NCBI GenBank assembly: GCA_963753105.1
Contig: CAVWBD010000003.1
Coordinates: 248,001 to 312,000, forward strand
DNA: 64,000 nucleotides
Direction of reading: 5' to 3'
Source: SZUA-36 sp963753105
GTDB lineage: Bacteria > Pseudomonadota > Gammaproteobacteria > Xanthomonadales > SZUA-36
The notes under the pieces were generated by a model. That model was not told the DNA's origin. It did not search any database and saw only the letters and a list, made by a program, of their open reading frames with translations. The translations under genes were made by a program, and so were the position numbers. Below are positions 21,340-31,486 of this stretch, piece by piece (position 1 is the first letter of the stretch; each line of letters begins with the position of its first letter).

Positions 21340-21762
21340 ATGCAGGAATGGGGATTAGGTGCCGGATTAGCCGCCATGGCGTTTTGGGTGTTTATCGCAG
21401 CCATATCCGTTGCGGGTGTATGGGATGGTATTCGCAAGCGGGAGGCCAAACATGAAACGGTACGTCGCCTGATTGAAAGCGGGAAGGAAATCGACTCGGA
21501 GTTGATGGACAAGCTGATCGGCCTGACCGACAACAAGAGTGAGCGACCCGACCGCGTCTTTTTCATCACCGGATTGTGGATACTGCCGGTGGCGGTCGGC
21601 ATGGTGGCACTGGGGTATGGACTGGGCTTTATTTCCCCGGAGGCAAAAGTGGCCTTATTTGGTGTCGCGGGGTTGCTGGGGGTCCTCGGAATCGGATTCA
21701 TCCTGGCGTCCAAAATCGTCGGGCGCTGGTACACAGACGACAGCTCATCCTCCAGCATCTGA
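21340..21762 (+). CDS. Membrane protein of the DUF6249 type
   Basis: 140 residues. An N-terminal helix (GAGLAAMAFWVFIAAISVAGVW) is followed by a charged cytosolic segment (DGIRKREAKHETVRRLIESGKEID), then two more helices (VFFITGLWILPVAVGMVALGYGLG; VALFGVAGLLGVLGIGFILASKIVG). The HETVRRLIESGKEID element is typical of small proteins next to ECF sigma genes. It precedes the sigma factor by 11 bp and is probably the first gene of a three-gene operon. Its exact role is unknown. Confidence 0.72.
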   Translation: MQEWGLGAGLAAMAFWVFIAAISVAGVWDGIRKREAKHETVRRLIESGKEIDSELMDKLIGLTDNKSERPDRVFFITGLWILPVAVGMVALGYGLGFISPEAKVALFGVAGLLGVLGIGFILASKIVGRWYTDDSSSSSI

Positions 21763-21773
21763 GGAAATAGCAG

Positions 21774-22340
21774 GTGCATCGCGCACATGACTATTACCCG
21801 AAGTGCCCGGAGCCGATGATCGTCGGCCTCGCTAGATCCGGTGACCGACACGCTTTTGCAGAACTGGTGAAGCGCCGGCAGTCTTCGATCAGAAATTTGC
21901 TGCGGCGTTGCTGCGGCGATGTCGCGCTGGCCGACGACCTCGCACAACAGGTCTTTGTGCAGGCATGGCTGAAAATCCGGATGCTGAAGAACGCAAACGC
22001 AATCGGGGGCTGGCTGAAGAAAGTGGCGATATCCGCATGGCTGCAACACTTGCGGAAAAAGGATGCGCTACGCAATGCCGGTGAACTGCTTGATACGGAT
22101 TTATCTCACGAATCTGAAAGTGGCATGGACATGGACCTGGACACGGCGCTGGGCACTTTGCCTGAGACGGTCCGCTTGTGCATCGTACTGTCTTACCATG
22201 AAGGCATGACCCACGCAGAGATCGCGGAATCGGTTGACATGCCATTGGGCACGGTCAAATCCCACATTGTGCGTGGTACAGAAAAATTGAGACAGGTGCT
22301 GTCGCCCTACAGGGAAACAGTACAGGAGGCGGAGTCATGA
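21774..22340 (+). CDS. ECF-type RNA polymerase sigma factor
   Basis: 188 residues. Region 2 reads GDRHAFAELVKRRQSSIRNLLRRCCGDVALADDLAQQVFVQAW, a typical sigma-70 region 2 with the DLxQxVFxxAW core-binding motif. Region 4 (LGTLPETVRLCIVLSYHEGMTHAEIAESVDMPLGTVKSHIVRGTEKLRQVL) has a clear helix-turn-helix. There is no region 1 or 3, so it is an extracytoplasmic-function type. The start is GTG at 21774 after AGGAAA. Its stop overlaps the next gene (ATGA, 22337), which suggests the downstream membrane protein may be its regulator. Confidence 0.9.
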   Translation: MHRAHDYYPKCPEPMIVGLARSGDRHAFAELVKRRQSSIRNLLRRCCGDVALADDLAQQVFVQAWLKIRMLKNANAIGGWLKKVAISAWLQHLRKKDALRNAGELLDTDLSHESESGMDMDLDTALGTLPETVRLCIVLSYHEGMTHAEIAESVDMPLGTVKSHIVRGTEKLRQVLSPYRETVQEAES

Positions 22341-22696
22341 GCAATGACCGGGATATGGTTCTGCAGAATTTATTCAAAGAAGCGGATGAACAACTGGACG
22401 ATAGCGCATTCACCGGCCAGGTGGTCAAGCGTACCTACGGCCTGATTATTCGTCTCGGATCGTTGGCTGCATTCACTGCCCTGGTGGTGCTGGCTGGCAT
22501 GCTGGCGTTTGATTATTCCCCACTGCTTGTGGTGCAAGGCATCACTGAAGTAATGACAACGCCTGTATTCGTGATGGAAGGTTGGGCCGGGTGGTTTCTG
22601 ACACCGGTCAATAACATCGCCGGCGTGCTTATTCTTGGATTCAAGGGTTTTCGCCTCCTGTATAAGAAGGGCCTGTGCGGTTCCAAATTTAGCTAA
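22337..22696 (+). CDS. Small membrane protein coupled to the ECF sigma factor, possible anti-sigma
   Basis: 119 residues. A short cytosolic N-terminus (LQNLFKEADEQLDDSAFTGQVV) resembles the start of membrane anti-sigma partners. Two hydrophobic segments follow (LGSLAAFTALVVLAGMLAF and the VNNIAGVLILGF area). It lacks a zinc-binding HxxxCxxC motif. The start overlaps the sigma stop by four bases, implying coupling. An anti-sigma role is inferred from position only. Confidence 0.6.
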   Translation: MSNDRDMVLQNLFKEADEQLDDSAFTGQVVKRTYGLIIRLGSLAAFTALVVLAGMLAFDYSPLLVVQGITEVMTTPVFVMEGWAGWFLTPVNNIAGVLILGFKGFRLLYKKGLCGSKFS

Positions 22697-22828
22697 TTTC
22701 TTTTTTGGGGCTCGGTTCAACTAGATTTGCAGTTTAGGGAACCTGAACCCGCTTGACCCTCCTTCCATACGCCCGCGTATTGAGATAAGATCAAGGGGTG
22801 ATTTTCCACCCTTGTCGGAGGAGTTGAA

Positions 22829-24020
22829 ATGCGAGATGTTGTCATAGCTAGTTACGTCCGGTCTGCCCAATCCCGAGCCAGGCCGAATGACCCGGGCCAG
22901 GACTGGTTTTACAAGATACGTGGCGATGATCTGCTGTCCAGGTTGCTGCCCGAAGCCCTGAACCGTGCAGAAATAGAAGCCGGGGATGTCGATGATTTCA
23001 TCATGGGCTGCGCCCAGGCGGTCGGGGAAAACTTCTCCTTCGGTGGTCGTGGGCCACACATGCTGGCCAACCTCGACAAGCGCACCTCGTGCAAGTTAAT
23101 TGATGAGCAATGTGGCTCCACCATGGCCGCCATGCAGATGGGCTTTATGGAGATCGCCCAGGGGTTCGCCGATACGGTTTTGATCGGTGGCATGGAGCAC
23201 ATGGGTCGCCTGCCGATGGACGGTGGCGGCAAGATCGAACTGAACCTGCGGCTGTTTACCGAGGCGCCCTTGTTGCACTGGGATTTCATGACCTCCATGA
23301 ACATGGGCTTGACCGCGGAAAACATCGCTGCGATGGGTTACGCGCGGGAAGACATGGATGCCTGGGGCGCACGCTCGCACCAGCTGGCGTACAAGGCCCA
23401 GCAGGAAGGCTTCTTCAAAGAGGAGATCATGCCCGTGGATGTGTTGCAGGCCGATGGTTCGGTCAAGACGGTCGATACTGACCAGTCGGTCCGTTCCGAT
23501 GCGAGTGCGGAGGACATGGCCAAATTGCGCCCCGTTTTCAAGAAAGGCGGTACCATCCACGCCGGAAATTCCTCACCACTAAATGCAGGCGCCTGTGCAC
23601 TGGTGCTGATGGACCGGGAGACCGCCGAGGCCAAGGGTATCAAACCGCTGGCCCGAATCGTTTCAATGGGATTTGCAGGTGTCGAGCCGAAGATCATGGG
23701 TACCGGTCCGGTGCCTTCCTCGAAACGCGCGCTGGAGGCCGCCGGTCTGGAGGTCTCCGACATTGATTACTGGGAGATCAACGAGGCCTTCGCGGTTGTC
23801 GCCCTGTATGCCATCAAGGAACTGGGCATCGATCCGGACAGGGTCAATGTCAAGGGAGGCGGCTATTGCCATTGGACACCCATTGGGTGCCTCCGGTGGC
23901 CGCCTGGTGGGAACACTCGCACGCATTCTGCAACAGAAAGGAGGACGTTACGGTTGCGCAACGATGTGCGTGGGAGCAGGCCAGGGTGTGGCCATGATTA
24001 TCGAAAACATAGCGAACTAA
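22829..24020 (+). CDS. Acetyl-CoA C-acyltransferase (thiolase), one frame disruption
   Basis: About 396 residues when an extra G near 23864 is removed. Thiolase catalyses the last cleavage of beta-oxidation (3-ketoacyl-CoA to acyl-CoA plus acetyl-CoA). The nucleophile lies in LIDEQCGSTMAAMQ, the substrate loop in NEAFAVVALYAI, and the catalytic His and Cys in AIAIGHPLGASGGR and CVGAGQGVAMI. The last two are found only in the second frame, ending at 24020. Without correction the protein would lose both and run on to 24034. The next gene (3-hydroxyacyl-CoA dehydrogenase) begins 10 bp later, giving a two-gene beta-oxidation operon. Confidence 0.88.
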
Positions 24021-24030
24021 GGAGCCTGCA

Positions 24031-25191
24031 ATGAACATCAACGACATCAAGACAGTTGCAATGATCGGCGCCGGTGATATGGGACATGGTATTGCCGAAG
24101 TAGCTTTACTGGCCGGTTACAGGGTCAACCTGTATGACATCAAAGACGAATATGTTGAGTTGGGCAAGAAACGCATATTCGAGAGTCTCGACCTGCTGCT
24201 GGGCAAGGGCAAAATTCCCGCCGAACTCGACGCGGCCATCCGTGGTCAGCTATTGACGACCACAACCGTGCTGGCCGACGCGGTTGGCGATGCCGACCTG
24301 GTGATCGAGGCGATCCCGGAAATCATGGACCTGAAGCAGAAGGTCTTTGCGGAAATCGACGCCCTGGCGCCAGCCCATACCTTGCTGGCTTCGAATACAT
24401 CGACCATGAGCATTTCGGAAATCGCCACGGCGACCAACAGGCCCGACAAGGTTTTCGGCCTGCATTACTTCAACCCGGCCGTGCTGATGCGCCTGATCGA
24501 GGTAATCAAGGCCGACGAGACCTCGGAAGAGACCATGCAGATCGGCATGGAGTTCGCGAAAAAGCAGAGGAAGGTCGGCGTATACGTCAAGAAGGACTCA
24601 CCCGGTTTTATCGTCAACCGCGTCAATCACGCCATCTCCGTGCTGATCGGCGAAGCACTGGAGCGCGGTGAGGTTGAACCAGAGCCGCTGGACGCCTTCA
24701 TGCGTATGATGGGCGCGGCGATGGGGCCCTGCGAGCTGACCGATTACGTGGGTGTTGACGTGGCGGTCCACGTGGCCCGCTACTTCGAGGAGACCATTGG
24801 TCCGGAATACGGCCCACCCGCTCACCTGGTCAAAATGATGGAAGCCGGCAAACTGGGCAAGAAGGTCGGGCAGGGCTACTTCGAGTGGCCGGACGGCGAA
24901 CGGCCAAAGATCGATTTTTCCAAGGCCACACGGGAGTTCAATTTCCTGTGGCCCTTCTTCGTGCAGATCAACGAGGCCACCAAGCTGATCCTGGAAGGCG
25001 TGGTCGACACATTGAGCGAGGTGGAACTGGCCATGGTCAATTCGTCCGGTATGCCTTTCGGGCCGATTACACTGGGCCGCCAGGTATCCATGCTGGACCT
25101 GAAAGACAACCTGGATTTCCTGGCAGCACGCTATGGCAAGGACATGTTCAAACCCACGGCGCGCGTACTGGGAGGTGGACACAAGTACTGA
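24031..25191 (+). CDS. 3-hydroxyacyl-CoA dehydrogenase
   Basis: 386 residues. It oxidises 3-hydroxyacyl-CoA to 3-ketoacyl-CoA with NAD+, feeding the thiolase upstream. The NAD-binding motif VAMIGAGDMGHGIAEVALLAGY is at the N-terminus, followed by DLVIEAIPEIMDLKQKVF and LASNTSTMSISEIA. The catalytic His lies in FGLHYFNPAVLMRLIEVI, with SPGFIVNRV and the C-terminal helical domain after it. It lacks the enoyl-CoA hydratase half of FadB, so it is a stand-alone dehydrogenase. A strong terminator follows at 25196-25222. Confidence 0.92.
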   Translation: MNINDIKTVAMIGAGDMGHGIAEVALLAGYRVNLYDIKDEYVELGKKRIFESLDLLLGKGKIPAELDAAIRGQLLTTTTVLADAVGDADLVIEAIPEIMDLKQKVFAEIDALAPAHTLLASNTSTMSISEIATATNRPDKVFGLHYFNPAVLMRLIEVIKADETSEETMQIGMEFAKKQRKVGVYVKKDSPGFIVNRVNHAISVLIGEALERGEVEPEPLDAFMRMMGAAMGPCELTDYVGVDVAVHVARYFEETIGPEYGPPAHLVKMMEAGKLGKKVGQGYFEWPDGERPKIDFSKATREFNFLWPFFVQINEATKLILEGVVDTLSEVELAMVNSSGMPFGPITLGRQVSMLDLKDNLDFLAARYGKDMFKPTARVLGGGHKY

Positions 25192-25195
25192 AAGA

Positions 25196-25222
25196 AAAGG
25201 CCCGCGTTGCGGGCCTTTTCTT
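25196..25222 (+). terminator. Terminator of the thiolase/dehydrogenase operon
   Basis: AAAGGCCCGC and GCGGGCCTTTT with a GTT loop, followed by CTTTC. Confidence 0.88.
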
Positions 25223-25256
25223 TCGTGGGCGGAGACCCGGTTTACGTAGCTGTTTA

Positions 25257-25400
25257 TCAGAAGTTAAAGCGGGCGTATGCCATGGGTCCGGAAAAGTCGA
25301 TACTGTAGACTTTTACATAGTTGCTCTCTTCGGTTTTTAAGTCCAGGTCTACAAATTGGTAGCCGGCGCCCAGCGACCAGCGTGGTGATAATTCGTAATG
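25257..25400 (-). pseudogene. C-terminal remnant of an outer-membrane beta-barrel gene
   Basis: The last 46 codons of a minus-strand frame read YELSPRWSLGAGYQF, then VDLDLKTEESNYVK, then SIDFSGPMAYARFNF. Alternating polar/aromatic strands and a terminal Phe are typical of the last two strands of small outer-membrane barrels. Upstream in this frame the residues lose the pattern and overlap the start of the omega-amidase gene, so only a fragment seems to remain. Confidence 0.5.
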
Positions 25401-25493
25401 GTGGAAACGACCGTAGCTGGTGCGTAGAAATCGCACCACAATATAGGGTCGAAGGGGAAGATTAGCTGTTTGTCGCCTGATAGAATTAATGCC

Positions 25494-26312
25494 ATGCACA
25501 ACATGAATAATCTTCGCTGCCTGTTGGTCCAGACCGAATTGTTCTGGGCTGATGCTGCCGCCAACCGTCAGCAACTCGAATCAATCACCCGTGACAAGTC
25601 CATGGGGGTCGACCTGGTCGTATTCCCCGAAACCTTTACCAGTGGCTTCCTGGGCGACGCACAGGCCGGTGCCGAGCCCATGCAAGGGGAAACACTCAAG
25701 TGGATGCAGTCACTGGCATCTGAGCTTGGCTGTGTACTTTGTGGCAGCGTGGCCATTGCAAGCAACCGGGGCACGGCCAACCGCTTTTTGTGGGTACAGC
25801 CCGACGGGCAGGTGCAGTTCTATGACAAGCGGCATTTGTTTTCATTCGGTGGCGAGGACCGGCGCTACGTCGCTGGTGATGAGCGAAAGGTATTCCGTTA
25901 CCGGGGTTGGCGGATATGTCCGCAGGTTTGTTACGACCTGCGTTTCCCGGTCTGGTGCCGCAACCAGGATGACTACGACCTGTTGGTATTCGTGGCCAAC
26001 TGGCCGGACACACGCGCTGCGGCCTGGTCGGCCCTGCTCAGGGCACGTGCGATCGAAAACCAGTGTTACGTGATCGGTGTCAACCGCAGTGGCAAGGACC
26101 CGCGTGGCTTGCAGTACGTGGGTGGCAGCGTGGTTTACGACCCTTTGGGTGAAATATGCCTGGATTTGGGTTCGTCTGAGAATAGCGGCAGCAGCTTGCT
26201 TGATCTCGACAAGGTGCGCTCAACCCGGCGTCTGCTGCCGTTCCAGCGGGATGCGGATGATTTCAGTTTGACATCTACTAGAAAGCTCTCTACATCCATC
26301 GCAACTTCGTAG
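25494..26312 (+). CDS. Omega-amidase / carbon-nitrogen hydrolase (YafV-Nit2 type)
   Basis: About 272 residues from ATG 25494 (a second ATG at 25503 is equally possible). The nitrilase-superfamily triad is visible: Glu in VVFPETFTSGF, Lys in FYDKRHLFSFGGED, and Cys in ICPQVCYDLRFPVW. HLFSFGGED and the Trp after the Cys block mark the YafV/Nit2 branch, which hydrolyses alpha-ketoglutaramate or alpha-ketosuccinamate (methionine salvage and transamination repair). The last dozen residues (SLTSTRKLSTSIATS) look non-conserved. It is a single gene, convergent with the potassium channel. Confidence 0.85.
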   Translation: MHNMNNLRCLLVQTELFWADAAANRQQLESITRDKSMGVDLVVFPETFTSGFLGDAQAGAEPMQGETLKWMQSLASELGCVLCGSVAIASNRGTANRFLWVQPDGQVQFYDKRHLFSFGGEDRRYVAGDERKVFRYRGWRICPQVCYDLRFPVWCRNQDDYDLLVFVANWPDTRAAAWSALLRARAIENQCYVIGVNRSGKDPRGLQYVGGSVVYDPLGEICLDLGSSENSGSSLLDLDKVRSTRRLLPFQRDADDFSLTSTRKLSTSIATS

Positions 26313-26367
26313 AATCCAGAAGGTGACTGATCGGGAATTCCTGCATCCAGAAGCCAGTCGTGGATAC

Positions 26368-26396
26368 TGCCGGCGCAGCCGGTCGCGATCTTAGCT
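26368..26396. repeat. REP-like hairpin
   Basis: TGCCGGCGCAGCCGGTCGCGATC is a close relative of the arm at 54980-54999 in the opposite orientation. It lies between two convergent genes. Confidence 0.5.
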
Positions 26397-28104
26397 GCGT
26401 TTCGACAGCCAGCGCCACACGGCGCCACGCGGCAGGTGCTTGCCGGTAATATTGCCCATCAGGGAGTGTGTATCCATCAGGGTCCAGGTCATCAGGCGAT
26501 GTGCCTGGTCACGACCGGCGAATAACAGGCGGTCATTGACCTGCAATTCAGTATCCCCATCCGGCAGGAATAGCCTCTGCGCACCACGTTCCAGTGTCAG
26601 GCACACGCAGGGCAGTACCTCGTTCTCTTCGCTACGGCTGTTGCGTGATATATGCTGGAGTTGAACCCGGCCGGTCCGCGAGCGCACGAAACGCAGGTTC
26701 CTGGCAATTTCACCGCTCAGTTCAAAAACCCAGATCCTGGGCGCACGGTTGCGCAAAACGTCTTTAAGCCGTGCCGCAGTGCGTTCGGCAAAACTTTCAT
26801 TGGTGCGGATCAGGTGGTCGATGAAAGACAGCAATAAGGGTGTGGTGACCACCGAGAGGATCCTGCGTGCAACGATCAGGCTGCGTCGAGCGAGCAGGTC
26901 TGCACCGGAGCTGTCAAACAGCTGGTCGTGCTGGCGCCGGTCCTGCCTGGAAACGACGAATACCTTGGGGTTCAGTGTCCTCGCCGTCATGATGATCGAC
27001 AGGTTGTCGATGTCATCCCCGGTGCCCGCAATGATGCCCACCGCATCGTGGATGCCGGCTTCTTCAAGCTCGTGGGCCTCCGTACCCCTGCCCGAGTACC
27101 GCACGTTCATAGGCGGGCAGCCGATCCGGGTGCACATCGACCACGGTGACCGGCATGCCCTGCGCTTGTAGTTGTTCCGCCATCAGGGCGCCAAAACGGC
27201 CAACACCGCAGACGATCCACAATCCCTTGGGTGGGCGAATGACTTCACGCAGATCGCTGCCGGGTACGGAGATCAGCCAGTCCTGGACCAGGTATTTGAC
27301 CGGTGAACTGAGCGCCAGCGACAGGCGTTCGGCAAAGATCCGGTATGGATTGATAATCGAATCGGTACCGAAGGAGGCCATGTTGTCGCACACGCGCTGA
27401 TTCTCGCTACGGGCGAGCACCTGCGCTTCCGGGCGTAACAGCTTGACAGTAATGGCGATGGTCAGGTTGACCTGGTCAACGTTGGTGGTTGCAATGACAC
27501 CCTGGCAGCTGGGGTGATGCAAGCCGGCGAGTTCCAGCAACTGCCGGTCCCGGCCACGCCCGGTAATGGCTGGCACGTGCGCATATGCGTCCTCCAGCGC
27601 CATGTTGCGCACGGTGCTTTCATCACTCTCAATGACCGCGGCCTTGATGCCACGTGCCATCAGGCCCGATACGGTCATCGACCCGGTATTGCCAAAACCA
27701 CAGACGATATAGAAGGGCTCTTTGAGTCGCCGGACCTGCCTGCTGAAGCGGTTGCGCTGAAACACCGACTGGAATTGTTTGTCCAGGATCAGCCCCAGCA
27801 AGGTACCGATCGAGTACAGCCAGGCCACCACGTTGGGCAACAACAGTAGGTAGACCAGTACCCTCTGGGCTTCGGTAAATGCGTACGGAATCTCCCCAAG
27901 GCCGATCGTCGTTTGCATGATGGCGATGAAGTACGCAGCATCCAGGAAACTCATGTAATAGGGATTGCCGTGATCATCCATGCCGGCGACCGAGATCATC
28001 GCCAGGGTCGAGAAGAAATAAATCAGGATCAGTATGATGAACGGCGTACGCATACGCCGCATCGTGATCCAGACGATGTCATTCTTTGGGGATTGACGTG
28101 GCAA
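26391..28104 (-). CDS. Two-helix potassium channel with two RCK (TrkA-N) domains, one frame disruption
   Basis: About 570 residues once an extra base near 27085 is removed. The N-terminal pore has two helices (TPFIILILIYFFSTLAMIS; RVLVYLLLLPNVVAWLYSIGTLLGLIL) around the filter-like sequence TTIGLGE, a variant of TVGYG. The first RCK domain starts YIVCGFGNTGSMTVSGLMARG and the second LWIVCGVGRFGALMAEQLQAQG; the second continues in the other frame as TEAHELEEAGIHDAVGIIAGTGDD. RCK domains gate K+ flow in response to ligands such as nucleotides. A DUF6394 gene lies directly upstream on the same strand. Confidence 0.83.
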
Positions 28105-28128
28105 AGGGTTATCCCTCGATGGTTACGT

Positions 28129-28516
28129 TCAACGCCGGATACTGATCGTTTCCGCAATCAGCAGCGTCACGGATACCAGGTTGGCCAGCAGGGCGCCACC
28201 GGACAGTGACACGATGCTGGAGATGATCTCGGCTGTCCATGCCCGTCGTTGCAGTGATATTGACCGCCCAAATCCAGGTGCCCGCCGCGATGACCAGTTG
28301 CAGGTCGGCGACCAGGCTGGTGGCGAGCAATACGGCGCCCATCTGTGAGCGATCGCCGAATTTCATGATGGTGGCGATCAGGCTGACTGCCAGTGCCGCA
28401 GCCAATTCCAGGCCGTCGTGGTGGGCAGGATTATCGATGTCGCCGATGAAGAAGCCGAAGTTCAGTGTGAGTGCCAATACGATAAAAAAGGCAAACATTA
28501 CTTTTTCAAAATTCAC
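28129..28516 (-). CDS. DUF6394 membrane protein, one frame disruption
   Basis: About 128 residues in four predicted membrane helices (VMFAFFIVLALTLNFGFFIG; LELAAALAVSLIATIMKF; MGAVLLATSLVADLQLVIAAGTWIWAV; and, after the shift, SLSGGALLANLVSVTLLIAETI). The first frame diverges near 28235, where one base is extra (TTGM / TAEIISSIVSLSGG). The true end is therefore TGA at 28129-28131, not 28109. It precedes the K+ channel gene by 24 bp, and this pairing suggests a partner or accessory subunit. The function is unknown. Confidence 0.75.
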
Positions 28517-28607
28517 GGTAGGTGCACTCCCAGTGGATACCGTGACTAAGAATAATCCTATTCAGCGGGGTGCGCCACTTTGATGCACCCCACAGTTTTG
28601 TTACCGC

Positions 28608-31419
28608 TTACTCGATAATGTTGCCGTCCACATCCATGATGGAAACCTTACCCATGTTCATGCCACGGATCTTCTCTTCGATCTGTGCACGGTCACCAAC
28701 GATCAGCCAGGTGAGCTTGTCCGGTTGCAGCACCTGTTCGGCGGCGCCCTGGATATTCTCAAGGTTGATGGCCTCGTAACGTGACTTCAGGGTGGGCACG
28801 TAATCATCCGGGCGGTTAAAACGCTGGTTGGACAACAGCGTGTTCATCACTGCGTTGCCCGTTTCGAACTGGCCGGGCAGGCTGTTGATATTGTTGTTCA
28901 CGCTCTTGCTCAGTTCATCCGGGGTCGCCGGCTTGGTGCCGAGGTACTGGTTGAACTCTTTTTCCAGTTCCTGGATGGACTCCATCGTTTTGTCCGTCTG
29001 AACAGGCGCGTAAGCCATCCAGGGACGTTGTCCGCGCGCATTGAACATGAAGGTATAGGCACCATAGGACCAGGCCTTGTCTTCCCGCAGGTTCATGTTG
29101 ACACGGGCGCTGAACTGGCCACCGAGGATGTCATTCATGGTGGTGATATCCAGGTTGTTCTCGACCCCGGTCGGTGGTGCAACATGGCCGGCCAAAATCA
29201 GGGACTGTGGTGCATCGGGCTTGTCGATGATGATCACCTGGCCCTGGTCCGGCAATTCAACGGTGGCCAGGTTCTTGCGTGGCACGGCCATGCGGTTTTC
29301 ACGCCAATTGCCAAAGTGTTTCTCTAGCAAGGGCAGGATTTCCTGCATCGTCGTATCACCGACGACAAACAGGGTGCCGTTGCTGGGGCGGATCCAGGTC
29401 TGGTGAAAATTAACCAGCTCGTCACGGGTCAGCGAGTTGATAGACTCCTCCGTGCCAGAACCGGTCAGGGGGATACCGTAGGCATGTCCTTCGCCGTACA
29501 GCAACGGCGGCAGGTTACGCAATGCAAGTTGTACCGGCTGGCTCTTTTCCTGCGCAATACCGGCCAGCCAACGCGGGCGCATCCGGTCGATCTCGGTCTG
29601 CTCGAATGCCGGGTTGCGCACGATGTCGGCAAACAGTTCAAGTGAGGGCTCCAGCTTGTCACGCAGCGCCGACAGGCTCAGAGATGACATGTCCAGGTTG
29701 GAATTGATGTTGATGTCAGCGCCCAGTTTTTCGGCTTCCAGGCTGATTTCCAGTGCATTACGGTCCTTTGTGCCTTCATCCATCATGGACAGGGTGAAGT
29801 CGGCGGTGCCCGGTTTGCCAAAAGAATCGGCCGCGTACCCTGCGTCAAACTGCAATGAAATATTGACCACCGGTACCGCGTGGCGCTCGGCAAGTACCAC
29901 GTCCAGGCCGTTTTTGAGCTCCGCACGCTGGATTTCCGGGAAGGCCAGGTCGGGCAGGGTGCCGACCGCTGGCAGACCGGCGCTGCGGTCCACCTGTGAC
30001 TCGATGGTGGTGTAATCGCCAAACGGCAGGACGTCGAGCTGGTAACGGCCCGTGTTGAGCCATTTTGCCGCGCTCCGGCGGACTGTTGCGGGGCTCGCCT
30101 CATGCATCCAGGTATTCGCAGTAAGGAAAAACGCCGGGTCACCGGCATATAGCTCACCCTTTGCCAGGGCCGTGGCCTTGCCGCCAAAACCGCCGATCTG
30201 TTCGAGACCGCGGATCAATCGTCGCATCGGCCTGGGTCTTGACTCGTTCCAGTTCATCTTCACTCGGCCCATCGCTCAGGAAGCGTTCAATTTCCGCATC
30301 TATGATCCGGTTGACTTCATCCAGTGACGAGCCTTCCTTGAGCCGTACATCGATGGTGAACATGCTCGCCAGTGAGTGTTCCTCGACAAAGACATTCACG
30401 TTGCTGGCCAGCTGGTTGTTGTACACCAACGCCTGGTACAGGCGGGAGTTCTTGCCATCGCCAAGCACGGATGCGGCGAGATCCAGTTGCACCTTTTCTT
30501 GCGTGGTGCGCCCCGGTACGGGCCACCAACGGTAGCTACGCGTTTGCGGTACACGGTCGTACATGACTTCAAAGGTGTCACTCGTGCGTTCCGGGACCAT
30601 GGCCTTCAAACGCTTGACCGGCGGGCCGGATGGAATGTCACCGAAATATTTCTCTGCCAGCGCACGGCCGGTTTCGGCGTTGATATCACCGGCCAGCACC
30701 AGTACCGTGTTGGCAGCGCCGTAATAGTCCTTGAACCAACTGTGCACGTCATCCAGCGAGGCTGCATCGAGGTCTTCCATCGAACCGATCGTGCTGTGAC
30801 GGTAAGGATGTCCGGGCGGGAAAAGACCTTCCAGTTGGCGGTATTCCACCATGCCATAAGGCTGGCCGTCACCCTGGCGCTTCTCGTTTTGCACGACGCC
30901 GCGCTGCTCATCCAGCTTGTCCTGTGTCACCGCACCCAGCAGGTGACCCATGCGGTCGGATTCCAGCCACAGTGCCATCTCGAGTGCCGGTGTCGGAACG
31001 TTTTCAAAATAGTTGGTGCGGTCAAACCAGGTGGTTCCGTTCATCGCGGTGGCGCCGACCTGCTCGAATGGCTCAAAAAATTCAGCGTCGTGATTTTCCG
31101 AACCGTTGAACATCAGGTGTTCGAACAGGTGGGCAAAACCGGTCTTGCCGGCAGGTTCATCCTTGGAGCCGACGTGGTACCAGATACTGACAGCCACGAT
31201 CGGTGCTTTGCGGTCTTCGTGGACAACAACCGTCAGACCGTTGTCGAGTATGAATTTATCAAACGGTATGTCAATCCCGGTGTTTGTTTCGGCCAACGCA
31301 GCGCCGAATACAAAGGGGATGGCAAGCAAAAGGGTTTTAACCGATTGCAGTAATTTCATAGTGTCTCTCCATAGCTGAATGACGGGCTGGCACGGATTGT
31401 ACGTGCAACAGCTGAACAA
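28608..31419 (-). CDS. M16-family zinc peptidase (two-lobed), one frame disruption
   Basis: About 936 residues after joining two frames near 30220. A signal peptide (LLQSVKTLLLAIPFVFGAALA) precedes the first M16 lobe, which carries the inverted zinc motif HLFEHLMFNGS (HxxEH) and the downstream Glu region (MALWLESDRMGHLL). The second M16 repeat (ADFTLSMMDEGTKDR) lacks HxxEH and is the usual inactive lobe. Periplasmic M16 enzymes of this size degrade peptides trapped between the two halves. The C-terminus ends MGKVSIMDVDGNIIE. The shift is an apparent one-base insertion in QADAT / IRGLEQIGGFGG. Confidence 0.88.
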
Positions 31420-31486
31420 AATGTGAGTTTATCTTGCCTTCAAAGTTTGCTGAGCAACAGCATCGAAAGTCATGCCCACGGCACTT

